Source: an uncultured bacterium
GTDB taxonomy: Bacteria > Cyanobacteriota > Vampirovibrionia > Gastranaerophilales > Gastranaerophilaceae
Direction of reading: 5' to 3'
NCBI GenBank assembly: GCA_946183815.1
Contig: CAMHDG010000137.1
Span: forward strand, 1-5,025
DNA length: 5,025 nt
Within the stretch, counting starts at the first letter, position 1; each line of letters begins with the position of its first letter. This document shows positions 1 through 5,003 of this stretch, one piece after another. Below the pieces are notes generated by a model that did no database searches, was not told the DNA's origin, and saw only the letters and a list, made by a program, of their open reading frames with translations. A program made the position numbers and the translations under genes.

Positions 1-2
1 AA

Positions 3-89
3 GAAGAAATAAAAAAATTTGCGAAATTTGTTCTGTGTTTAGAACTTACCCCCGAACACATTTGCGGTAAAAATGTAAACGAAAGTTAG
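3..89 (+). CDS. possible 3' end of an upstream gene (partial)
   Basis: The frame starting at base 3 stays open from the window edge to a TAG at 87-89 and gives 28 residues, ending LELTPEHICGKNVNES. Codon choice (gaa, aaa, ttt, tta) resembles that of the clear genes downstream. The other two plus frames give either three lysine codons before a stop or an arginine-rich run, so this frame is the most protein-like. I do not recognise the family, and 28 residues are too few to be sure it is coding. The stop codon overlaps the left arm of the stem-loop that follows. It could equally be non-coding sequence that happens to be open. Confidence 0.3.
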   Translation, partial: EEIKKFAKFVLCLELTPEHICGKNVNES

Positions 90-122
90 CAGGGGTAAAT
101 CCGGTGCAAATTTACTCTCGCT
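88..122. other. imperfect 13-bp stem-loop after the partial frame
   Basis: Arm 88-100 (AGCAGGGGTAAAT) pairs with 110-122 (ATTTACTCTCGCT) with one A-C mismatch and three G-U pairs, closing a 9-base loop (CCGGTGCAA). It overlaps the stop codon at 87-89. No run of T follows, so it is not a standard intrinsic terminator. It could be an RNA 3'-end structure protecting the upstream transcript. A loose likeness to the core of a cobalamin riboswitch was considered and not accepted. Confidence 0.35.
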
Positions 123-377
123 GTTAAGGGGATAATTGTTATAAATTAATTAATCTCATTCTTGTAATAGTTCTGCCCGTATTTTATATTTATGATAAAA
201 TTAAGATTACAGGAAGGGATTGTTGATTAAATTTATTTAATATCAGGAATTAAGATTAAGTGCAATATTTATGCTTAGTTCAGAATAGCGGAATTTATTG
301 TGGTAAGGGTTGTATTCTATGTAATATAACAGAGATGAAAAAGGTATAAAATAGATTAATCGTTAAATGTGTAAATT
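123..377. other. AT-rich intergenic region upstream of the glycosyltransferase
   Basis: I find no gene, tRNA or long open frame here; stops are dense in all plus frames. A small AT-only inverted repeat (ATTTTAT 181-187, ATAAAAT 195-201, loop of 7) is visible and may be chance in such AT-rich DNA. The best promoter-like match is TTGTGG (298-303), an 18-base gap, then TAATAT (322-327). TATAAA at 345-350 lacks a -35 partner. The region presumably carries the promoter of the gene at 378, but no element is convincing. Confidence 0.4.
298..327 (+). promoter_or_regulatory. weak sigma70-like promoter candidate for the glycosyltransferase
   Basis: TTGTGG (298-303) and TAATAT (322-327) are separated by 18 bases. 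Both boxes depart from consensus, and AT-rich DNA gives many such matches by chance. If real, the transcript would have a leader of about 45 bases before the ATG at 378. Confidence 0.2.
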
Positions 378-2021
378 ATGGGAAATTTTATAACAAAATA
401 CAGAAATATAATATCAATTCTAATTGTATTAATAACAGGAATTTGTGTTTACTTTTGCGGGATAGGTTCTTATCCTCTTATGGATGTTGATGAAACCCGT
501 TATGTTTCAATAGCAAAACACATGTTTCTTTCAAAAGATTATTTAACGCTCTATCTGAATGGGGAATATTTTTTTGAAAAGCCTCCATTATATTTTTGGA
601 GTGAATGTTTATCTTTTGGCTTGTTTGGTCATATCAATGAGTTTACAGCCCGTTTTCCTTGTGCGTTATATGCGTTACTTCTGACATTTGGGGTATATTT
701 TACGGGTAAAAAAATAGTATCCGTCAGATTCGGTCTGATTTCTGCCTTGGTATTATCAACATCTTTAGAATTTACTATGCTTGCAAGATATGCAATTCTT
801 GATATTGTTGTTACATCTCTTGTCGGGCTGTCAGTTTTAAGCGGGTTCTTAACCCAATTCGTTCAGGATAAAAACAAAAAATATTTCTGGTGGCTGTTTT
901 ATATTTTTTCAGGTTTGGCTGTTTTGGCAAAAGGTATTCCGGGGTTTGTTATTCCTTTTGGGGTTATGTTTTTTGTGACCTTGTTTAACAAGACTTTTAA
1001 ACAGTGCTTTAAACCTGTGTATATGATACCGGGGGTTATTTTGTTTTTACTGATAACTCTACCTTGGCATATTATTATGCTTAATCAATATGACCCGTTG
1101 TTTTTTAACGAATATATTATGAAGCACCATGTAAGCAGATTTTTATCTGCAAATGAAATAAACAGAGCAAGACCATTTTATTATTATCTTGTCGTGCTTT
1201 TATGGGGTATTGTTCCGTATATTTTCCCTTTAATCGGGGTGATTATCGGCAAAATAATACATTTTAAAAAAGTTGATTTCTCTAATCTTACAGACACACA
1301 AAAATTCTTGTGGTTTAATATAATCGCTTTTGCGTTCACATTCATATTCTTTACATTATCAAAGACAAAATTAATTACTTATATATTGCCTGCGTATATG
1401 TTTCTGGCATATATTGTCGGTTATATCGCCGTTGGTTATATATCTGAAAATAAGTTTGTTAAATCAATAAATATTTCATCATACATTTTGGGTGGTTTGT
1501 TTTTATTGATTTCAATAGTTGCAATGTTTTCAAAATATTTTATTCCTGCTCAAATGTATAACGCTATTCAGGGAGTGCATTGGTTCGTTATTGCTATGTT
1601 CTTTTTTATAGGGGTTTCAATGTTAATTTTCACCCTGAAGAAAAAACATATATGGGTGTTTATAACTTATATAGCCTTTATTGCGGGGTTTGCAACATTT
1701 TTCTCAAAACAGTTTTATAATCTTGATTATTCGTTTGGGCAAAAAGATTTGATAGATTTTTCAAAACAGGAAAAAGCGTTGAACCATAACATATTTGTTG
1801 TTAATAATCCAAGAAAGTATTCTGTCCTTTATTATGGCGGTAGTGCAACTTATGTTTCAACAAAAAATGGGCTATTCCCTGTTTCAACTAAAATATTTGA
1901 CTCTAATTCAATGGCGATAATAAAAAATAAAGATTACAAAAAACTATCAAAAAAATATAATATAAAAGTTATTGAGAAAGGTTTTAAGTATTCTTTAGTA
2001 AAATTTTTATCTGTAAAGTAA
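378..2021 (+). CDS. ArnT/PMT-type membrane glycosyltransferase (GT39-like)
   Basis: This is a 547-residue polytopic inner-membrane protein of the ArnT/dolichyl-phosphate-mannose transferase clan. Such enzymes take a sugar from a polyprenyl-phosphate carrier and attach it to a lipid or protein on the outer face of the membrane. Seen here: TM1 at about residues 11-30; the first-loop acidic motif DVDETRY (36-42); the EKPPLYFW motif (67-74), hallmark of ArnT-like enzymes; LAKGIPGFVIP (183-193); ARPFYYYL (264-271); about a dozen hydrophobic segments; and a short polar C-terminal domain from about residue 450. Length matches ArnT (~550). The ATG at 378 is the first possible start, because an in-frame TAA lies at 372-374 and the next Met (35) would remove TM1; no Shine-Dalgarno is visible. 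No arn or lipid A genes are adjacent, so substrate and acceptor cannot be assigned and the symbol arnT is not justified. Confidence 0.9.
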   Translation: MGNFITKYRNIISILIVLITGICVYFCGIGSYPLMDVDETRYVSIAKHMFLSKDYLTLYLNGEYFFEKPPLYFWSECLSFGLFGHINEFTARFPCALYALLLTFGVYFTGKKIVSVRFGLISALVLSTSLEFTMLARYAILDIVVTSLVGLSVLSGFLTQFVQDKNKKYFWWLFYIFSGLAVLAKGIPGFVIPFGVMFFVTLFNKTFKQCFKPVYMIPGVILFLLITLPWHIIMLNQYDPLFFNEYIMKHHVSRFLSANEINRARPFYYYLVVLLWGIVPYIFPLIGVIIGKIIHFKKVDFSNLTDTQKFLWFNIIAFAFTFIFFTLSKTKLITYILPAYMFLAYIVGYIAVGYISENKFVKSINISSYILGGLFLLISIVAMFSKYFIPAQMYNAIQGVHWFVIAMFFFIGVSMLIFTLKKKHIWVFITYIAFIAGFATFFSKQFYNLDYSFGQKDLIDFSKQEKALNHNIFVVNNPRKYSVLYYGGSATYVSTKNGLFPVSTKIFDSNSMAIIKNKDYKKLSKKYNIKVIEKGFKYSLVKFLSVK

Positions 2022-2048
2022 CAATTATCAGTCTTTGATTAATTAAAA

Positions 2049-2077
2049 ATCTTTACAATAGTCAATGTTCATATAAT
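2049..2077 (+). promoter_or_regulatory. promoter candidate for the alanine/glycine symporter
   Basis: A perfect -10 box TATAAT lies at 2072-2077 in the 91-base gap after the glycosyltransferase, placing a start point near 2084 and a leader of about 30 bases. The -35 is poor: ATCTTT (2049-2054) has the right 17-base gap, while the better match TTTACA (2052-2057) is only 14 bases away. The gap has no clear terminator, so readthrough from the gene upstream remains possible. Confidence 0.45.
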
Positions 2078-2112
2078 AATAGAACAAGACCGGAAGTTAA
2101 GAGAAATATTTT

Positions 2113-3558
2113 ATGTTGAACACTATTGTCGAATTTTTAAATAATATTTTATGGAACTATATAGTTCTAATCTTATTGATTGGGGCAGGTTTTCTTTTCA
2201 CGCTTAAAACAAAATTTGTTCAAGTAAGAATGTTAAAGGATATGATAAGAATAATCTTTGGCGGAGCGGGACAGAAAACAAAAGAAAAAGAAATCAGCGG
2301 ATTTCAGGCATTTTGTGTTTCTGCCGCATCGCACGTTGGGGTAGGAAATATTGCAGGGGTGGCCATAGCGATTGTTCTTGGAGGTCCGGGGGCAGTTTTC
2401 TGGATGTGGCTAATGTCTTTTTTTGGTTGTGCGATTAGTTTTGTAGAAAGCACTTTAGCACAGATCTATAAACTCCCAAAAGGTCATAATCAATTTTTTG
2501 GCGGGCCTGCGTATTATATTAAAAACGCATTGGGGAAACCCATACTTGCAAATTATTTTGCTATCTTAATTTCTGTTGCGTTTGGTTTAATTTATGTTTC
2601 CGTTCAGGCAAATACTATTGCTCAATCCGTAGAAACAGCATTTGGAATAAACACTGCAATATCGGGTGTTTTTGTTGCAATATTGGCAGGCTTAGTAATT
2701 TTTGGCGGTATAACAAGAATTGCTAAATTCACAGAGGCTATTGTTCCTATAATGGCTGGTTTTTACTTGTTATCTGCTGTTGTGGTTATCATTATGCATA
2801 TAAATTTGGTTCCATCAATGTTCGCACTTATCGTTCACGATGCGTTCTCGCCACAGGCTGCGGTAGGTGGAGGTTTTGGTGCTGTTCTGATGACAGGTAT
2901 AAAAAGAGGATTATTTTCAAACGAAGCGGGAGAAGGTTCTATTCCTAACGCTGCTGCGACTGCTACGTGTAATCATCCTGTTCGTCAAGGCTTGATTCAT
3001 ACTTTCGGAGTCTATGTTGATACGTGGTTAATATGTTCTGCGACTGCGTTTATTGTTCTTTTGAGCGGACAGTATGTAATCAATGGCGACTTAACGGGGG
3101 TATCTCTTGTGCAATCGTCACTTGCTAATATTTACGGGCATTATGCACCTCATGTACTTTCCTTTATAATATTTTTGTTTGCTTTCAGTTCGATTGTAGG
3201 CAATTATTATTACGGAGAAGTAAATATTGCCTTTTTTGAGGGTGAAAAAACTGATGATATTCAAAAATCTGCCACTAAAAAAGTTATGAACATTTTTAGG
3301 GCGGGTGTTATTTTAATGGTTTTTGTAGGCAGTATTGCAAAACTAAAACTAATTTGGAATTGTGCTGATTTATTTATGGGGCTTTTATGTATTACTAATA
3401 TATATGCAATTCTACATTTGAGTAAATATTCATTCCTTGCGTTGAATGATTATGTTGCACAAAAAAAATCAGGTATAAAAGACCCGATTTTTAATAAATA
3501 TATTATCCCCGATCAAACAGGTATTTATGCTTGGGAACAGGATGATAAGGTATCATAA
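2113..3558 (+). CDS. alanine/glycine:cation symporter (AgcS/AlsT family)
   Basis: This 481-residue membrane protein belongs to the alanine or glycine:cation symporter family (AGCS; AlsT, DagA, AgcS), which imports small neutral amino acids with Na+ or H+. Family hallmarks in order: an N-terminal TM at about 14-30; the HVGVGNIAG loop (74-82) in the ion/substrate site; GGPGAVFWMW (90-99); GGPAYY (130-135); the signature KRGLFSNEAGEGS (264-276) followed by AAATATCNHPVRQG; DTW (303-305); and FAFSSIVGNYYYGE (356-369). No key motif is missing, and length is typical. A purine-rich AAGAGA precedes the ATG by about 8-9 bases and acts as a modest Shine-Dalgarno. The 3' end overlaps the convergent NTF2-like gene by 34 bases, with no terminator between. 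Transport of alanine or glycine is inferred from family; the coupling ion is not readable. Confidence 0.95.
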   Translation: MLNTIVEFLNNILWNYIVLILLIGAGFLFTLKTKFVQVRMLKDMIRIIFGGAGQKTKEKEISGFQAFCVSAASHVGVGNIAGVAIAIVLGGPGAVFWMWLMSFFGCAISFVESTLAQIYKLPKGHNQFFGGPAYYIKNALGKPILANYFAILISVAFGLIYVSVQANTIAQSVETAFGINTAISGVFVAILAGLVIFGGITRIAKFTEAIVPIMAGFYLLSAVVVIIMHINLVPSMFALIVHDAFSPQAAVGGGFGAVLMTGIKRGLFSNEAGEGSIPNAAATATCNHPVRQGLIHTFGVYVDTWLICSATAFIVLLSGQYVINGDLTGVSLVQSSLANIYGHYAPHVLSFIIFLFAFSSIVGNYYYGEVNIAFFEGEKTDDIQKSATKKVMNIFRAGVILMVFVGSIAKLKLIWNCADLFMGLLCITNIYAILHLSKYSFLALNDYVAQKKSGIKDPIFNKYIIPDQTGIYAWEQDDKVS

Positions 3559-3911
3559 ACCTTTGCAACAATTTTCCACTCTCCGTTTATCTTGTTAAGG
3601 TTTAAGATATCTGTAAACTTGTATCCATGCCAGTTGTCCTCAATAATTTGTACAACAGCAATGGTTTTTTCCAACATCAAAACGTCAATTCTTGAGATAT
3701 AATCATCCCCGCAAGCACCAAAAGTATCTATTGTCTTATAAAATTCCTCAATAGCCCCTGACTGATAAACTTGCTCGTTAAGTTGCCCAAAAAAGACCGC
3801 TTTTTCATAAAAATAAGGTTTAACAATTTCGCTGTTTCCTTTTCTCACTGCTTCGCAAAACTTTTTTGCAACATTTTCTACTGCATTATATTCTTTAATA
3901 TCATCTCTCAT
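3525..3911 (-). CDS. NTF2-like / putative lumazine-binding-like small protein
   Basis: A 128-residue soluble protein with no signal peptide or TM segment. The pattern fits the NTF2/SnoaL cone fold, closest in feel to the putative lumazine-binding group. Numbered from the start chosen here: an N-terminal helix (VENVAKKFCEAVRKGN, about 10-26), an FYEKAVFFG strand (34-42), an EEFYKTID helix (55-62), then ISRIDVLMLEKTIAVVQIIEDNWHGYKFTDILNLNKINGEWKI-type strands ending near residue 117. The segment DNWHGYKFTD and the closing NGEWKIVAKVYD are the most family-like parts. The fold binds very varied ligands, so no reaction can be given. Start choice: an ATG at 3926 would add five residues but has no ribosome site, whereas the ATG at 3911 is preceded by AAAGGA with six bases between. 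The HTH gene lies 71 bases upstream on the same strand. Confidence 0.8.
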   Translation of the reverse strand: MRDDIKEYNAVENVAKKFCEAVRKGNSEIVKPYFYEKAVFFGQLNEQVYQSGAIEEFYKTIDTFGACGDDYISRIDVLMLEKTIAVVQIIEDNWHGYKFTDILNLNKINGEWKIVAKVYDTLSSCSQA

Positions 3912-3923
3912 AATTTGTCCTTT
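3912..3923 (-). promoter_or_regulatory. ribosome binding site deciding the NTF2-like start
   Basis: On the minus strand AAAGGA (3923-3918) stands six bases before the ATG at 3911-3909. The in-frame ATG at 3926 has only an AT-rich, SD-free lead, and the SD itself would lie inside codons 2-3 of that longer form. This supports initiation at 3911. Confidence 0.6.
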
Positions 3924-3939
3924 CATTAGTTTGAAAATG

Positions 3940-3968
3940 ATAATAGACAGAGGTTTACTCCTAAATAA
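3940..3968 (-). promoter_or_regulatory. weak promoter candidate for the NTF2-like gene
   Basis: On the minus strand TATTAT (3945-3940) is preceded, 17 bases away, by the weak -35 TTATTT (3968-3963). A start point near 3933 would give a leader of about 22 bases to the ATG at 3911. Cotranscription from the HTH gene upstream is the alternative, as no terminator is visible in the 71-base gap. Confidence 0.25.
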
Positions 3969-3982
3969 TTAAAGTAAATATT

Positions 3983-4192
3983 TTATTTTTTTCTTTCAAT
4001 TTTTATTTCGTAGCCTAATAATTCTGCGATATCTTCCATTTCGTCATATCTCAATGAACTTGCTGTTATTTTTTGTTGCAGACTGCTTTGGGTGTAGTGA
4101 CGTCCTGTTTTTTCAACAAGCATATTTGCTAATTTTTTAACCGTCAGCCCCTCTTTTACAATTAATAATCTTACTTCTTCATTTGAACTCAT
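3983..4192 (-). CDS. small helix-turn-helix DNA-binding protein
   Basis: This 69-residue basic protein is almost entirely a putative HTH domain of the XRE/Cro type. Residues 5-13 form a first helix. TVKKLANMLVEKTG (17-30) reads as the second helix and turn, TQSSLQQKITASSL (34-47) as the recognition helix region, and YDEMEDIAELLGYEIKIERK (49-68) as a packing helix and final strand. Such stand-alone domains usually act as dimeric repressors; no effector or sensor domain is present. The start is supported by AAGGA (4204-4200) seven bases before the ATG. It faces the 70-residue gene across a 133-base gap with overlapping divergent promoters and several palindromes, so autoregulation and control of that neighbour are likely. 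The DNA target is inferred, not shown. The NTF2-like gene follows on the same strand. Confidence 0.75.
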   Translation of the reverse strand: MSSNEEVRLLIVKEGLTVKKLANMLVEKTGRHYTQSSLQQKITASSLRYDEMEDIAELLGYEIKIERKK

Positions 4193-4214
4193 TACATCAT
4201 CCTTATTTGAAATA

Positions 4215-4236
4215 ATTATATGATATATCAGATAAT
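4215..4236. promoter_or_regulatory. palindromic operator candidate in the HTH promoter
   Basis: A perfect 10-bp palindrome TGATATATCA (4221-4230) is extended by ATTAT (4215-4219) and ATAAT (4232-4236) after one mismatched pair, making a 22-bp imperfect dyad. It fills the -10 to -35 spacer and the -10 of the HTH gene's own promoter, where a bound dimer would repress. AT-richness raises the chance of accidental palindromes. Confidence 0.4.
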
Positions 4237-4244
4237 ATTGACAA
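4215..4244 (-). promoter_or_regulatory. sigma70-type promoter of the HTH gene
   Basis: On the minus strand TTGTCA (4244-4239) and a perfect TATAAT (4220-4215) are 18 bases apart. Start would fall near 4208, giving a leader of about 16 bases that contains the AAGGA ribosome site. The -35 overlaps the -35 of the opposing promoter, so the two promoters probably compete or are coordinated. Confidence 0.6.
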
Positions 4245-4266
4245 ATGGCAGATGTAATGTTATTAT
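4238..4266 (+). promoter_or_regulatory. strong sigma70-type promoter of the 70-residue protein gene
   Basis: A perfect -35 TTGACA (4238-4243), a 17-base spacer and TATTAT (4261-4266, one mismatch to consensus) make this the best promoter in the window. Transcription would start near 4273, about 53 bases before the ATG at 4326, inside the left arm of the inverted repeat. Confidence 0.7.
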
Positions 4267-4307
4267 TATATCTATAATAACAGATAAATATATGTTATTA
4301 TAGATAT
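4258..4307. promoter_or_regulatory. operator-like inverted repeat with three TGTTATTA half-sites
   Basis: ATATCTATAATAACA (4268-4282) and TGTTATTATAGATAT (4293-4307) are perfect 15-bp complements around a 10-base centre. The outer half-site TGTTATTA occurs a third time at 4258-4265, so copies lie at 4258 (plus), 4275 (minus) and 4293 (plus), 17-18 bases apart. The array covers the -10 and start point of the plus-strand promoter. It could be a repressor operator or, in RNA, a 5'-leader hairpin just upstream of the ribosome site. The HTH protein encoded next door is the obvious candidate binder. Confidence 0.55.
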
Positions 4308-4325
4308 GTTTTTAAGAGGCAAAGT

Positions 4326-4538
4326 ATGAATATAAAAGAGTGTATATCAATAATAAACGAAGAAAATGGCAAAAATTCTGATGCAATATTGAGTGTGTAT
4401 TATATATTGAGGCATCTTGTGTATGACGAAACAGAACCTAGAGAAAATTTTGTGTTGGGGGAATTAGTGCTTGGGATACTTGAAAATATAAAGAGTGGGA
4501 CAGATAGTATTCAGAATGTAGTTCAGGATTTTATTTAA
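4326..4538 (+). CDS. small acidic protein of unknown function
   Basis: This 70-residue protein has no recognised family. It begins MNIKECISIINEENGKN, followed by a likely helix SDAILSVYYILRHLVYDET (about 18-36), a charged turn (EPREN, 37-41) and a second amphipathic helix FVLGELVLGILENIKSG (42-58). It is rich in Glu and Asp, has one cysteine, and lacks a signal peptide, TM segment or metal-binding motif; an all-helical fold is likely. It is probably genuine: AAGAGG (4314-4319) lies six bases before the ATG, a strong promoter lies upstream, and its codon use resembles the neighbours'. Its position opposite a small HTH gene suggests it is regulated by that protein or antagonises it, but this is only layout. 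No terminator is evident after it. Confidence 0.6.
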   Translation: MNIKECISIINEENGKNSDAILSVYYILRHLVYDETEPRENFVLGELVLGILENIKSGTDSIQNVVQDFI

Positions 4539-4714
4539 AATATTTGAAATCTGATGTAAATGGCATATAGATACATAAATATTTGGTAAGTTATTAAGAA
4601 CTTGCTTCCGATGTTGTTCCGAATAAATTCAGACCCCCCTCAATCAAAACACTAATATTTTGTGTCTTAACGAATACACTACAATCGTACGCAAAGCCTC
4701 TACCCATGGGAGTA
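4539..4714. other. non-coding stretch after the 70-residue gene
   Basis: No open frame or RNA gene is recognisable. A short inverted repeat AAGTT/AACTT (within 4589-4604) lacks a T-run and is a poor terminator. From about 4630 the base pattern changes, with C-runs and more GC than elsewhere in the window. A hairpin-like CTACCC (4700-4705), GGG (4708-4710) and GTAG (4712-4715) lies directly against the first REP-like element. Confidence 0.4.
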
Positions 4715-4794
4715 GTAGGGTGGGCAAAGTGAAACGTGCCCCCCAAAACACTATTGTTATGGAACCAAGCCGTCTAAAAGTTTGAGAATACACT
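4646..4794 (+). repeat. degenerate direct repeat pair around the first REP-like element
   Basis: AAAACACTA occurs at 4646-4654 and 4745-4753, each followed on the same strand by GAATACACT, at 4672-4680 and 4786-4794. The order is kept but the gaps differ (17 versus 32 bases between the two words), and the rest is diverged. This may be an old duplicated unit with the REP-like hairpin between the copies, or coincidence in A-rich DNA. Confidence 0.3.
4715..4744 (+). repeat. REP-like element, plus orientation
   Basis: A GTAG tetranucleotide (4715-4718) is followed by an arm GGTGGGCA (4719-4726), a 10-base loop and TGCCCCCC (4737-4744). The arms pair over eight positions with one T-C mismatch; TGCCCACC would be perfect. 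A GTAG head joined to a GC-rich hairpin is the form of REP elements mobilised by RAYT (TnpA-REP) transposases, and similar GTAGGGTGGGCA hairpins are common in bacterial intergenic DNA. No transposase gene is in the window. Confidence 0.6.
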
Positions 4795-4907
4795 TTATTC
4801 AACAAATTTGTAATGAACGGCTATTACGATATTAACCGATTCAATTTTTGTTTGTGCAAATAAAATATTAGAGTTGAATTTTGAATAAATAGTTATTTGT
4901 GAAAAAT

Positions 4908-4936
4908 GGTGGGCAATTTAATTTTGCCCACCCTAC
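4908..4936 (-). repeat. REP-like element, minus orientation
   Basis: A perfect 9-bp stem, GGTGGGCAA (4908-4916) and TTGCCCACC (4924-4932), closes a 7-base loop. On the minus strand a GTAG head (4936-4933) comes first. It shares its first 14 bases with the plus-oriented copy; including the flank, AG-Y-AGTAGGGTGGGCAAA matches over 18 bases with one difference (4711-4728 against 4940-4923). The two elements thus form an inverted pair with GTAG ends outward, 163 bases between, like a BIME or a small non-autonomous element. Confidence 0.65.
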
Positions 4937-4937
4937 T

Positions 4938-5003
4938 GCTGACGATTACAAATGTCCTGTTTGTAATATGCCAAAAGCCGTATTTAAAGAAATTAAAGCA
5001 TAA
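4938..5003 (+). pseudogene. C-terminal remnant of a rubredoxin-type domain
   Basis: Read from 4938, 21 codons end at TAA (5001-5003) and contain DYKCPVCNMPKAVFKEIKA. The CPVCxxPKxxF pattern is the second iron-binding knuckle and tail typical of rubredoxin and of the C-terminal domain of rubrerythrins, which handle electrons or peroxide in anaerobes. The first CxxC knuckle, needed for the FeS4 centre, is absent. Upstream the frame runs back only to a TAG at 4890-4892, through the REP-like hairpin, and the one possible GTG start (4899) has no ribosome site. The fragment begins exactly where the repeat ends, suggesting the 5' part was lost in a rearrangement. With only ~20 residues the match could be fortuitous, but motif and natural stop agree. 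Confidence 0.5.

Noticed and set aside
85..130. Possible cobalamin riboswitch core (GGGG..CCGGTGCAAAT..CGCTGTTAAG)
   Set aside because: Several words resemble the core, but the CCCCGCAAC segment is not matched, no downstream B12 box follows, and the next gene is unrelated to corrinoids. An Rfam RF00174 hit would reverse this.
181..201. ATTTTAT/ATAAAAT inverted repeat as an operator
   Set aside because: A 7-bp AT-only dyad is expected by chance in sequence this AT-rich.
4258..4307. Two-spacer CRISPR-like array from the spaced TGTTATTA copies
   Set aside because: Units are only 8-15 bases, one is inverted, and the gaps are about 10 bases; this is operator-like, not CRISPR.
3983..4538. Toxin-antitoxin pair formed by the HTH protein and the 70-residue protein
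   Set aside because: Type II pairs are normally co-oriented and overlapping; these are divergent, and neither protein shows a known toxin fold or motif.
4589..4604. Intrinsic terminator after the 70-residue gene (AAGTT...AACTT)
   Set aside because: The stem is only 5 bp and AT-rich, with no T-run behind it.
4539..4900. Remnant transposase or other gene between the repeats
   Set aside because: Stops are dense on both strands and no recognisable protein segment was found apart from the rubredoxin-like tail beyond 4938.
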